Assembly: GCA_910587455.1 (NCBI GenBank)
Contig: CAJULK010000003.1
Span: forward strand, 1-64,000
DNA from: an uncultured Christensenellaceae bacterium
GTDB taxonomy: Bacteria > Bacillota > Clostridia > Christensenellales > Pumilibacteraceae
Length of the DNA: 64,000 bases
Direction of reading: 5' to 3'
Made by a program: the position numbers and the translations under genes. Of the stretch, positions 47,319-55,957 are shown piece by piece (within the stretch, counting starts at the first letter, position 1; every line of letters starts with the position of its first letter). The notes under the pieces are model-generated. The model had not been told where the DNA came from and did not search any database. It worked only from the letters and a program-made list of their open reading frames with translations.

Positions 47319-48234
47319 ACGCATAAAAAAAATTCGCGGCAAAGTCGATAAAAATGTCGCGACGGGCGACGAAGTGTCCGTATACGTATCGCCGATAATG
47401 TTTATCATGGCGGTATTTTTCGTAGCGTTCGGCATGGCTTACGAGTTTACATGCTCGCTCACGGCAGTCATACTTCACGAGTTGGCTCATGCGAAAGCCG
47501 CGAAAAAAACGGGCTATGCGCTTAACCGTATCAAAATAATGCCGTACGGCGCGGCGCTTTGCGGCAAAGCGGATATAAAGCCCAAGCACGAAGCTTTGAT
47601 AGCCGCGGCAGGACCTGCGTTCAATCTTGTGCTCGGCTTGATCTTTGCCGCAATGTGGTGGCTCATTCCGTCGAGCTATCTGTTTACGTCTGTATTTTGC
47701 CGATGCAATCTGTATATAGGGCTGTTCAATCTTTTGCCCGTATATCCGCTTGACGGCGGGCGAGTCATGCTCGCGGCGCTTTCGGCAAAGTTCGGACGCA
47801 AGCGCGCGTATAAGGCGACGCGGATAATTTCGGCGGTTACGGGGCTTGTATTCGTGGGGCTGTTCGTTCTGTCGTTCGTATATGCACCCAATATTTGCTT
47901 TTTGAGCGTCGGACTGTTCATGCTCGTTTCGGCGTTCGTGCCCGATTCGCGCGCGGAATATTACGCGCTGTTCGCTTTTGCGCAGCGCCGTGCTCGGCTC
48001 GATAAACCGACTGAAATCAAGACTTATGCCGTATCGCGCTCGGCGGCGCTCTCCGATACGTGCAAGGCGCTCGAGCCTGACAGACTGTGCGAGTTTGCGG
48101 TGTACGATGAGCGCATGAATCGCTGCGGATTTTTGAGCGAGCGCGAGATCATCGATGGAATAGCGGAACTCGGATACGAGCGCACCGTCGGCGATTTATG
48201 CGACAAACGGTCGTTAAATAGCGAAAAGACTTGA
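47311..48234 (+). CDS. M50-family membrane metalloprotease, SpoIVFB-like
   Basis: The 307-aa product is a site-2-protease-type enzyme. The zinc motif HELAHAKAAKK (HExxH, about 56-66) lies in a membrane segment, and LLPVYPLDGGRVMLAAL supplies the second motif NxxPxxPLDGG-like Asp. Four to six membrane segments cover residues 25-215. The C-terminal 90 residues look like a CBS-type domain (ALSDTCKALEPDRLCEFAVYDERMNRCGFLSEREIIDGI), as in SpoIVFB. The start is GTG at 47311. Whether the organism forms spores cannot be told from this window. Confidence 0.86.
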   Translation: MYKRIKKIRGKVDKNVATGDEVSVYVSPIMFIMAVFFVAFGMAYEFTCSLTAVILHELAHAKAAKKTGYALNRIKIMPYGAALCGKADIKPKHEALIAAAGPAFNLVLGLIFAAMWWLIPSSYLFTSVFCRCNLYIGLFNLLPVYPLDGGRVMLAALSAKFGRKRAYKATRIISAVTGLVFVGLFVLSFVYAPNICFLSVGLFMLVSAFVPDSRAEYYALFAFAQRRARLDKPTEIKTYAVSRSAALSDTCKALEPDRLCEFAVYDERMNRCGFLSEREIIDGIAELGYERTVGDLCDKRSLNSEKT

Positions 48235-48259
48235 TTTCGGCGATGTTTTGTGATACAAT
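48231..48259 (+). promoter_or_regulatory. Promoter of the DUF4132-like gene, leaderless type
   Basis: TTGATT (48231-48236), a 17-bp spacer and TACAAT (48254-48259), then exactly 6 nt (TTCGGT) to the ATG at 48266. The -35 box overlaps the stop codon of the protease gene. Confidence 0.75.
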
Positions 48260-48265
48260 TTCGGT

Positions 48266-49693
48266 ATGAACAACACCGAGACTGCGCAAAAACTCAAAGG
48301 TAAAGAGCTTGAAGAATTTGCGCGAATTTTATACGACAAAAGCGCAGCCGAGTTTTGTGCGGTAATCGCGGGGCTTGTGCGAAGCGGCGCCGCGGAAGAT
48401 TACGAAAGAATCGCGGTCATGACGGAAGTCCTGCCGCTCAATGCCGCCGGCAAGTGGTTCGGCGCGCACGAAAAAGATTATTCGCCGTCGGCAGACAGGC
48501 GGTATGTGGATATGTTCGTATCGGTGTGCGCGTCGGCAGGCGTCGGCGAGGACGAATACATCGCCGTGCTCTTGGCTGCGCAGTATGCCGAGAAAGGCAC
48601 GGCGCTTCGGGGCTGGGATAAAGCTGCTGACGCATACATAGCGGTACGTGCGGGAAAAGACTTCGACTCGGTTGCCGATATGCTCGACAAGCACGACAAA
48701 AAATTCGGCAAGTACGGCGTGCTTCTTTCCGTAGACAAAAAACGTGCGACCGAGCGGCTAATGAACAAAGTGCTTAACGGCAAGCATATAGACAAAACGG
48801 CGCTTCGCAACGTCCTTATGGATTGCATCGAGTTGGCAGACGAGCTTAAAGAACTCTATTACACGTCTGACGCGCACGGACGCGTGGCGGTCGTGCGTCT
48901 GTTGCTGTTATACAAAGGCGACGGGAGCGTGCGCGAGTTTTTGAACACTGTCGTCAAAAACGACAAGTCCAAAAGCGTAAGGGCGCTGCTCGACGAAAAG
49001 CCGGTCGGAAAAAAAGCGGACGCGGTCGGGTTTTTCGAAAATCTCATGACCGAAGGTAAGGCTTTGCCGTATTCGAAGTGGGCGGAGCTTTTCAAAGACG
49101 CCGAATACGCAGCCGTTGCCGATAAGATTTTTTTCGGCATGCGAACCGACGTCGGAGCTACGGGAGTTTTCGTATACAATAAGGGATATTTTCTCGATAT
49201 GTCCGACCGCAGGATAGTCATGAGCGACGACTCAATGATATTCGTTTTGCACCCGATAGAGGTTCCCGCTCACGCGCAGGAAATTCTTTCGTCCGAAATT
49301 CGGCAGCCGTTTTTGCAGATAGGCAGGCCTGTCTTTCATTTATTGTCGGGCGAAGATCACGGGTCTTACAGGGTGTTCGGGGCAATGATCGCTCGCGACG
49401 AGTTCGACCGTAATTTCAAACGTTGCGGATTCGTATTTTGCGATAAGCGCTCGGCGGATGAAAAAGACACGGCGTTTCTCAAAATAGGCGAATATTGCAT
49501 GGCGGTCCAATGCGAAATGGGTGCGGAAACGGTGAGCGGCGGCGGCATTTTGTTTTATTCGGCGGGCGATACGGTAAGACTCAACCGCAAACTGTACGTT
49601 TCGCAGGCAAAGCCGCTTGCGTGCAGAGACGTGCCGCGGCGCGAGTTCAGTGAATTTATTTACGCCGCATACAGGCTGTTCGGCAGCATTTGA
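48266..49693 (+). CDS. DUF4132-like protein
   Basis: The 475-aa product is soluble with a helical, HEAT-like first half (about 1-270). The second half matches the general layout of DUF4132: MIFVLHPIEVPAHAQEILSSEIRQPFLQIGRPVFHL at about 330-365 corresponds to the HPxE..QPFxQLxR signature of that family. A beta-rich C terminus follows (GGGILFYSAGDTVRL). DUF4132 proteins have no agreed biochemical role; some relatives occur with molybdenum or AAA/VWA modules. Here it is a single gene with its own leaderless promoter, between an M50 protease gene and rng. The family call is moderate. Confidence 0.6.
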   Translation: MNNTETAQKLKGKELEEFARILYDKSAAEFCAVIAGLVRSGAAEDYERIAVMTEVLPLNAAGKWFGAHEKDYSPSADRRYVDMFVSVCASAGVGEDEYIAVLLAAQYAEKGTALRGWDKAADAYIAVRAGKDFDSVADMLDKHDKKFGKYGVLLSVDKKRATERLMNKVLNGKHIDKTALRNVLMDCIELADELKELYYTSDAHGRVAVVRLLLLYKGDGSVREFLNTVVKNDKSKSVRALLDEKPVGKKADAVGFFENLMTEGKALPYSKWAELFKDAEYAAVADKIFFGMRTDVGATGVFVYNKGYFLDMSDRRIVMSDDSMIFVLHPIEVPAHAQEILSSEIRQPFLQIGRPVFHLLSGEDHGSYRVFGAMIARDEFDRNFKRCGFVFCDKRSADEKDTAFLKIGEYCMAVQCEMGAETVSGGGILFYSAGDTVRLNRKLYVSQAKPLACRDVPRREFSEFIYAAYRLFGSI

Positions 49694-49773
49694 GCATAGC
49701 GCAGCGCTTCGGCGAGAGCTGTTTCGTGTATTCGTGCGCCGTTTTACGCCGCGCTTGCGTTTGTGAAAAATTA

Positions 49774-49802
49774 TTGACAACATTAAATATAACTGCTATA
49801 AT
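49774..49802 (+). promoter_or_regulatory. Promoter of rng
   Basis: TTGACA (49774-49779) and TATAAT (49797-49802), both exact consensus with a 17-bp spacer. The leader is about 40 nt. Confidence 0.85.
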
Positions 49803-49848
49803 AATATGTAAAGGTCAATAAAACGGTCAATACGCGAGGTCTTGAGGT

Positions 49849-51342
49849 TTGAAAAGCAAAATTCTCGTCGATTACGAATCGTATATGTGTAGCGTCGCTC
49901 TGTTGGAAGACGGCGTTTTACGGGAATTTTACGCGGAAGACAAAAATACAAACCGCATTACGGGTAATATTTACAGGGGCAAAGTCGTAAACGTTCTGCC
50001 CGGACTTCAGTCCGCATTTGTGGATATAGGCGGACGCAAAAACGGGTTTTTGTCGGCGGCGGACATGCTCGAAGTTCGTACCGCACTCGCGCGGTCGGGG
50101 CAGCTGCCTACGCATCTTACGGTAAAGGACGGCGACTATCTGCTCGTACAGGCGGTAAAAGAACCGACTGATACCAAAGGTCCGAGACTTTCGGCAAACA
50201 TTTCAATACCGGGACGTTACGTCGTATACATGCCGACGGTAGACTTTATAGGCGTTTCAAACAAGATCACCGACGAGGATGAGCGCGAAAAACTTTTCGG
50301 GCTTTTGAGCAAACACCGACCGTCGCCCCAAAGCGGACTCATTGCACGTACGGCGGCGCGCGACGCAAAAAAGTCGGATATAATAGACGAGATCGAATAT
50401 TTCACGGACATGTATGAGTCTATACTCGACAGGTTCGCGGAGTCGGACGGCGTTACGCTCTTGCAGTCGGACGGCGATTTGGTTTTCCGTACCGTGCGCG
50501 ACATGCTCAGTTCGACCGTTGACGAAATAGTGTGCAACAATCCGATGATAGCGGCAAGGCTCGAAAAGTATCTCAACGAAAATCTCGCAAAGCCTGCGCG
50601 CGTTACGCTCGTAGATGACTTCGATGTTCTGCGTAAGTTCGGAGTTCTCGACGAAGTGGAAAAACTGCTTAACAGCAAGGTGGAACTTCAAAGCGGCGGT
50701 TCGCTCGTTATAGACAGAACGGAAGCGCTTACCGTGGTAGACGTCAATACCGGCAAGTACGCCGGTGGAACGGGCAGAGAGCGCACAGTGTTTGCCATAA
50801 ACTGCGAAGCGGCGCGCGAGATAGCGCGGCAGATACGGCTGAGAAACATCGGCGGCATGGTCGTAATAGATTTTATAGATATGCAAGACCCGTTGCACAA
50901 CGAGGAGGTCGTAGACATACTGCGCAAAGAGACCATGCGCGACAGAACGCGCACGCGCGTACTGCCTATGACGGAGCTCGGGCTTGTTCAGATGACGCGC
51001 AAAAAGACGGGGTCGGAAATTCGCTCTATAATGCTTCAACAGTGCGTTCATTGTCACGGCGTGGGATATATGTATTCGCCTAATTTTTTGGCGCGAAAGA
51101 TCAAGTCGCGTTTGTTCGAGATATTCGACGATCCGATGTGTTCCGCGGCTGTAATTACCGTCAACACCGCAATGTTCGAAAAGCTGTATAAAGGCGAATG
51201 GTTCGAGTCGCAAAACGACAGGTTTACGGGCAAGCGGATTTATCTTGTTCCCAATCCCGACGTGAGCGTCAATTCGTTCAGGATCGGCGCGCAGAACGGT
51301 GCGATCCTTTCGCTTCCAGACAGTGCATTCTTATTGACGTGA
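49849..51342 (+). CDS. rng: Ribonuclease E/G
   Basis: The 497-aa product is a Rne/Rng-family endoribonuclease that cleaves single-stranded A/U-rich RNA in rRNA maturation and mRNA decay. An S1 domain comes first (NRITGNIYRGKVVNVLPGLQSAFVDIGGRKNGFL, about 37-70). The catalytic core has VVDVNTGKYAGG and MVVIDFIDM with the two metal-binding Asp. A zinc-link motif CVHCHGVG lies at about 397-404. The size suits RNase G rather than the long RNase E. The start is TTG at 49849 with GAGG about 10 nt upstream. The glycosidase gene follows after 13 bp. Confidence 0.95.
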   Translation: MKSKILVDYESYMCSVALLEDGVLREFYAEDKNTNRITGNIYRGKVVNVLPGLQSAFVDIGGRKNGFLSAADMLEVRTALARSGQLPTHLTVKDGDYLLVQAVKEPTDTKGPRLSANISIPGRYVVYMPTVDFIGVSNKITDEDEREKLFGLLSKHRPSPQSGLIARTAARDAKKSDIIDEIEYFTDMYESILDRFAESDGVTLLQSDGDLVFRTVRDMLSSTVDEIVCNNPMIAARLEKYLNENLAKPARVTLVDDFDVLRKFGVLDEVEKLLNSKVELQSGGSLVIDRTEALTVVDVNTGKYAGGTGRERTVFAINCEAAREIARQIRLRNIGGMVVIDFIDMQDPLHNEEVVDILRKETMRDRTRTRVLPMTELGLVQMTRKKTGSEIRSIMLQQCVHCHGVGYMYSPNFLARKIKSRLFEIFDDPMCSAAVITVNTAMFEKLYKGEWFESQNDRFTGKRIYLVPNPDVSVNSFRIGAQNGAILSLPDSAFLLT

Positions 51343-51355
51343 GGCGAAGCGGTCG

Positions 51356-53569
51356 ATGAAATATATAAACAAAGAATACGGGTTCGCGTTCCGACCGCCG
51401 TTTTTCGATAAGTTCCGCGAGGAATCGGACAATGGACCGGATATAGGCGAGGACAATTACCCGCAGAAATGCATAATGGGCGCAGGCTACGACTACGGCG
51501 CTATAAACGGCGCCATGCTCGTAGGCAAGCACGGCTCGATGTGGGGTATTCGCGTGCTTTACTATTCGGGCAAAAAATGGCTCGACAACGACGATTTTGT
51601 CGGCAATATGGGCAGTGCGAGCGCAAACACCGCCGATGGCAGTTTTGCGCATTTTACGTCCGGTCCGCTCAGCGTGCGCTGGGTAAGGCACAACGATCAT
51701 TCCATGGTGCTGCAAGTGGGCGCGCGCCGTAAACTGCGCGTACGCGTAATATTTTATCCGTGTTACGAGTGTCCCGGCGAACTGTCGATAGAGGGTGCGT
51801 CGGTAAGCGGCAGAAGTCCTTATCTTGCCGTCGTTCCCGGAACAGTCGAAATTACAGACAGCAACGCGGTATACCGCGGCAGATATCTCGTAGAGAACGA
51901 TTCGGCACGCGAGTATTTTCATGCCGTTTCGTATATGCCGCCGTCCGATTCCGCTAACGGCGCGTTCAACGAAGCCATTATGGAATTCGTTATCAACCGC
52001 CGTCAGCCGAGCGTTTATTTGTATGCGAGCGTGGGCGACGAGGACATAATCGACGCGGAGCTGCCGCGCTTCGACAGGGTAAAGAGCCTTTTGGAAACGA
52101 GCGAGCTAAGGTACGGCGTCAACAAGATGATAGGATCGGGCGAGCTCGGCGCGCCGGTGGAGCGCATGTGCAATTCGGTGCTGTGGTCGCGTGTGTACTA
52201 CCCGTATCTTTTGACGGAAATTTATTCGCCCAAGCGCACGGTGCTCGACAACCACTTCGATATCGACGGCACCGAAGAAAACTGTTCGGCTATACTCGGC
52301 TGTTATACGGGCGCGGAAAAGGCGGTGCATCAGCTCAAATACACGCTCGAGGACAAGATACTCGCGGTATTTGCGGTGTGGCATAATTATTTGCATATGA
52401 CGGAGCGCAGCGAGATCCTGCTTTTGTACAGAAAACTTACCAAACTGTATCCGCCGATCGCATCGCCCGTTGTTTCCGAAAAGAACAAAAACGACGTGGC
52501 GTATAAATGGACAGATTCGCCGCTCAAAGAAAAGAACAACCGTACGCCCATGTTCGGGCTCGATCTTTCGGCGCTCAAATTATTGGCGTTCGACGTTCTC
52601 GAAAGGATCGCGTCACTTTTCGATCTGCCCGAAAAAGATATGTACGCGCAGGCAAAGAATAAGATGCGAGACATAATCAACGAAACGTTCTGGTGCGAAG
52701 AAGAGGGACTGTACATGAACCGTTACACGTCCGGACAGTGGGCCAAAGCGGTGGGCGCCACGTCGTTCTATCCGCTGTTGGCGGGCGCGGTCGATTCGCC
52801 CGAAAAACTGTCGCGGATCGTAAACAATCTCACCGATACAAAACGTTTCTGGGCGGATTACGTAATTCCGACGCTGTCGATCGACGATCCCGAATACGGT
52901 AAACCGTCGAAACCCGATAACAACGGCAAGCGCACGCCCGCATATCTCGAATACCGCGGAAGCATCGTGCCGTACGTAAACTTCATTGTTTATCACGGAC
53001 TTAAGCGCTACGGACTGGACGACATCGCAGGTCAGATCGCGCATAAATCCGCCGAGCTTTGGTCGGCAAACGAATCGGATAACGTCGAGAACTATTCGGT
53101 ATATCTGCCTAAGGGCAAGCGTGCGCGCGTAGACGATTATCTTTCGGCAAACGGAAACATGCTTGCGCTTATAGGACTGCAGGAACTTATAGACGTGGAG
53201 TATTTCCGTCCCGACCTCAAAGACGCAATCGCTTTCGGCACGTTTACGGGCGGAACGAATTCGTTGAGCAACGTAAAGATACTCAATCATACGTACGGTA
53301 TAGAGGTCACGGACGAATCCACGGCGCTCGTCATGGACGACACGTGCGTGTTCAAAGGCGACGGCGGAAAACTGACCGTGCGCAATTTCGTGCTCGACGG
53401 CGAGGGCGGTGGCGAATTCATGATAGACGCGCGGCAAAACATAAGCATAAATCTCGCGCTTCCCACAACGGGTAAAAAGACGGTTAAATACTTTTTTATC
53501 GTACCGATCGGAAAATCTGTCGTAAAAGCGATAGGCGGAATGGTAAACATCTCCAAAATCAATATATAA
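51356..53569 (+). CDS. GH63/MGH1-like (alpha/alpha)6-barrel glycoside hydrolase
   Basis: The 737-aa cytoplasmic protein has an N-terminal beta-sandwich-like part (about 1-240) and a helical barrel (about 250-640). Barrel features include MFGLDLSALKLLAFDVLERIASLF, ETFWCEEEGLYMNRY, VGATSFYPLLAGAVDS and AYLEYRGSIVPYVNFIVYHGLKRYG. The last matches the YWRGPIW..NYL segment of GH63/MGH1 enzymes, though two Trp are missing. A beta-rich C terminus follows. No signal peptide is present, so the substrate would be an intracellular oligosaccharide or glycoside. GAGGCGA precedes the ATG by 7 nt, and the gene is probably co-transcribed with rng. Confidence 0.75.
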   Translation: MKYINKEYGFAFRPPFFDKFREESDNGPDIGEDNYPQKCIMGAGYDYGAINGAMLVGKHGSMWGIRVLYYSGKKWLDNDDFVGNMGSASANTADGSFAHFTSGPLSVRWVRHNDHSMVLQVGARRKLRVRVIFYPCYECPGELSIEGASVSGRSPYLAVVPGTVEITDSNAVYRGRYLVENDSAREYFHAVSYMPPSDSANGAFNEAIMEFVINRRQPSVYLYASVGDEDIIDAELPRFDRVKSLLETSELRYGVNKMIGSGELGAPVERMCNSVLWSRVYYPYLLTEIYSPKRTVLDNHFDIDGTEENCSAILGCYTGAEKAVHQLKYTLEDKILAVFAVWHNYLHMTERSEILLLYRKLTKLYPPIASPVVSEKNKNDVAYKWTDSPLKEKNNRTPMFGLDLSALKLLAFDVLERIASLFDLPEKDMYAQAKNKMRDIINETFWCEEEGLYMNRYTSGQWAKAVGATSFYPLLAGAVDSPEKLSRIVNNLTDTKRFWADYVIPTLSIDDPEYGKPSKPDNNGKRTPAYLEYRGSIVPYVNFIVYHGLKRYGLDDIAGQIAHKSAELWSANESDNVENYSVYLPKGKRARVDDYLSANGNMLALIGLQELIDVEYFRPDLKDAIAFGTFTGGTNSLSNVKILNHTYGIEVTDESTALVMDDTCVFKGDGGKLTVRNFVLDGEGGGEFMIDARQNISINLALPTTGKKTVKYFFIVPIGKSVVKAIGGMVNISKINI

Positions 53570-53654
53570 AATCTTAAAAACCCGTATATAAAACGACTGT
53601 CGGCACATAATAAACTTACAAAGCCGACGCACAGTCGCTTTGAATATATATTTT

Positions 53655-53686
53655 ATTCGCACGATATACATCGTGCGAATTTTTTT
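53655..53686 (+). terminator. Terminator of the rng-glycosidase operon
   Basis: ATTCGCACGAT (53655-53665) and ATCGTGCGAAT (53670-53680) form a perfect 11-bp stem with a 4-nt loop and a run of T. A second, imperfect hairpin (CGACTGT-CGGC / GCCG-acgc-ACAGTCG) lies just upstream at 53594-53637. Confidence 0.88.
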
Positions 53687-53724
53687 ATTGCGGCAACATC
53701 GGAGCGGATAGCGCGTAACGGCAT

Positions 53725-53754
53725 TAAAAAACCCGCCGACGTGTCGACGGGTTT
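53725..53754 (-). terminator. Terminator of groSL
   Basis: On the minus strand AAACCCGTCGAC pairs with GTCGGCGGGTTT (one mismatch), followed by TTTTT. It lies 24 bp past the groL stop. Confidence 0.8.
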
Positions 53755-53777
53755 CGTAAATAGGTGATTTCTGCGGT

Positions 53778-55406
53778 TTAATACATGCCGCCCATGTCGC
53801 CGCCTTGCGGTGCCGCAGGTGCGGGCGGGGTGGGTATGTCGCATACTGCCGATTCGGTCGTGAGCAGCGTCGAGGCGATCGACGCGGCGTTTTGAAGCGC
53901 TGAACGCGTGACCTTCGTCGGATCTATAATGCCTTTTTTGACGACGTCGCAGTATTCGTCTTTGAGTGCGTCGTAGCCGTATCCGACTTTGTTGGCGGAA
54001 AGCACGTTGTTTACTACTACCGCGCCGTCCACGCCGGCGTTGACCGCAATCTGTTTAAGCGGTTCTTCGAGCGCCTTTCTTATTATCTTTGCGCCCGTTT
54101 TTTCATCGCCCTCGAGCGTCGCGATGAGAGCGTCCACCGCGGGAACGGCGGAAAGGAGAGCTACGCCGCCGCCGGGCACGATTCCTTCTTCCACGGCGGC
54201 ACGGGTCGCGGCGAGCGCGTCCTCTATGCGCAGTTTCTTTTCTTTCATTTCGACTTCGGTAGCAGCGCCGACATTGATAACGGCGACTCCGCCTGCGAGT
54301 TTTGCGAGCCGTTCCTGAAGTTTTTCGCGGTCGTAGTCGGACGTAGTGGCTTCGATTTGCGCGCGTATCGACTTGATGCGTGCGGCGATATCTTCCTTAT
54401 TGCCTTTGCCCTCGACTATGGTCGTGTTCTCTTTGTCTACCTTTACGGTCTTGGCTCTGCCGAGCTCGGCTATTGTCGCGTTTTTAAGCTCGATGCCTGT
54501 CTCGTTGCTTATGACTTCGCCGCCGGTAAGCGCAGCGATGTCGCGAAGCATTTCTTTGCGGCGGTCGCCGAATCCGGGCGCTTTTACCGCGACGCAGTTG
54601 AACGTGCCGCGCAGCTTGTTGACTACGAGCGTGGCAAGCGGTTCGGACTCGATATCGTCTGCGATTATGAGCAGCTTAAGTCCTTGCTGCACTACCTGTT
54701 CGAGCAGGGGAAGGATCTCTTGAATATTGGAGATCTTGTTGTCGGTAATAAGAATTACGGGGTTGTCGAGCACGGCTTCCATCTTTTCGGTATCCGTGCA
54801 CATGTACGGGGAAGCGTAACCGCGGTCGAACTGCATACCTTCGGTAAACGTAAGGTCGGTCGTCATGGTTTTGGATTCCTCTACGGTTATAACGCCGTCT
54901 TTTTTTACCTTTTCCATGGCTTCGCTGATGAGCTCGCCGATTTTTTCGTCTGACGCGGAAATGGACGCGACCTGTCTTATGGCGGTCTTGCCGTCTACGG
55001 TCTTGCTTATGGATTTAAGTTTTTCGACTGCGGCTTCCGTCGCTTTCTCGATGCCTTTGCGCACGACCATCGGGTTTGCGCCTGCGGCAACGTTTTTAAG
55101 CCCTTCGCGGATAATTGCCTGAGCGAGCAGGCAAGCGGTGGTGGTGCCGTCGCCCGCCACGTCGTTCGTCTTGGTGGAAACTTCTTTGACGATCTGCGCG
55201 CCCATGTTCTCGAACGGATCTTCGAGCTCGACTTCTTTGGCTATCGTAACGCCGTCGTTGGTGATAAGCGGCGTGCCGTATTTTTTGTCGAGAACGACGT
55301 TGCGTCCTTTGGGGCCGAGAGTGATTTTTACGGTGTCCGCGAGTGCGTTCACGCCTTTTTCGAGTGCTTTGCGGGCCTCATCGCCCGTTTTGATCTGTTT
55401 TGCCAT
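53778..55406 (-). CDS. groL: Chaperonin GroEL
   Basis: The 542-aa product is the 60-kDa chaperonin. KQIKTGDEARKALEKG opens the protein, and VKITLGPKGRNVVLDK, DGVTIAKEVELEDPFENMGAQ and the ATP motif NDVAGDGTTTACLLAQ follow. The apical domain has DNKISNIQEILPLLE, and the C terminus ends APQGGDMGGMY, the usual GGM-type tail. Length is normal. GGAGGTTAAT precedes the ATG. It is co-transcribed with groS, 18 bp upstream. Confidence 0.98.
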   Translation of the reverse strand: MAKQIKTGDEARKALEKGVNALADTVKITLGPKGRNVVLDKKYGTPLITNDGVTIAKEVELEDPFENMGAQIVKEVSTKTNDVAGDGTTTACLLAQAIIREGLKNVAAGANPMVVRKGIEKATEAAVEKLKSISKTVDGKTAIRQVASISASDEKIGELISEAMEKVKKDGVITVEESKTMTTDLTFTEGMQFDRGYASPYMCTDTEKMEAVLDNPVILITDNKISNIQEILPLLEQVVQQGLKLLIIADDIESEPLATLVVNKLRGTFNCVAVKAPGFGDRRKEMLRDIAALTGGEVISNETGIELKNATIAELGRAKTVKVDKENTTIVEGKGNKEDIAARIKSIRAQIEATTSDYDREKLQERLAKLAGGVAVINVGAATEVEMKEKKLRIEDALAATRAAVEEGIVPGGGVALLSAVPAVDALIATLEGDEKTGAKIIRKALEEPLKQIAVNAGVDGAVVVNNVLSANKVGYGYDALKDEYCDVVKKGIIDPTKVTRSALQNAASIASTLLTTESAVCDIPTPPAPAAPQGGDMGGMY

Positions 55407-55424
55407 GATATTAACCTCCGAAAA

Positions 55425-55712
55425 CTAATCCGTAACGATCGCGAGCACGTCGCTCTGGCGCATTACGGTAAATGTTTTGTCGTCTACCTTGAATTCGCTG
55501 CCCGCATACTTGGAATAGAGCACCTTGTCGCCGACTTTTACGACCATGTTCACTTCCTTGCCGTCCACGAGTCCGCCGGGGCCGACCGCGGTCACGCGTG
55601 CCATCTGCGGTTTCTCCTGATCCTTTGCGAGGAGTACGATACCGCTTTTCGTCTTTTCCTCTACATCCAAAGGCTCGATTACGATTCGGTCAAACAATGG
55701 TTTGATTTTCAT
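55425..55712 (-). CDS. groS: Co-chaperonin GroES
   Basis: The 95-aa product is the 10-kDa lid of GroEL: IKPLFDRIVIEPLDVEEKTKSGIVL contains the mobile loop, and VTAVGPGGLVDGKEVNMVVKVGDKVLYSKYAGSEFKVDDK is the conserved barrel. GGAGGTAAAT precedes the ATG. The operon has a sigma-A-type promoter but no CIRCE operator in the upstream region. Confidence 0.98.
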   Translation of the reverse strand: MKIKPLFDRIVIEPLDVEEKTKSGIVLLAKDQEKPQMARVTAVGPGGLVDGKEVNMVVKVGDKVLYSKYAGSEFKVDDKTFTVMRQSDVLAIVTD

Positions 55713-55748
55713 TTAGATTTACCTCCGTTTTTTTTATGACCACCATAT

Positions 55749-55777
55749 ATAATAGTTCGGAGCAGAAAAAAAGTCAA
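55749..55777 (-). promoter_or_regulatory. Promoter of groSL, without CIRCE
   Basis: On the minus strand TTGACT (55772-55777), a 17-bp spacer and TATTAT (55749-55754), with a leader of about 30 nt. The HrcA operator TTAGCACTC-N9-GAGTGCTAA was looked for between 55713 and 55850 and is not present. Confidence 0.7.
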
Positions 55778-55851
55778 GTAAAAATAACGTAAGATAGCGG
55801 CTATTTTGCAAATTTTTGTCGGCGATTTATCGAATAATTACTAAAAATGTA

Positions 55852-55880
55852 TTGACAAATTATGAACAATATGTTAACAT
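55852..55880 (+). promoter_or_regulatory. Promoter of the giant exported protein
   Basis: A consensus TTGACA (55852-55857), a 17-bp spacer and TAACAT (55875-55880). The leader is about 70 nt. GAGG lies 5 nt before the ATG at 55958. Confidence 0.65.
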
Positions 55881-55920
55881 TTATCTGTGTAATCACATAA
55901 ATGTGAACAAATTGTTAACA
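55863..55920. promoter_or_regulatory. Operator-like direct repeats and palindrome
   Basis: TGAACAATATGTTAACA (55863-55879) and TGAACAAATTGTTAACA (55904-55920) agree at 15 of 17 positions and start 41 bp apart, about four helical turns. Between them is the palindrome TCACAT-AA-ATGTGA (55893-55906). The first repeat overlaps the spacer and -10 box. This looks like sites for one or two transcription factors; no factor is identified. Confidence 0.55.
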
Positions 55921-55957
55921 AATCATGCCTTTCGGCGATCTCGAAAGCGAGGCTAAA

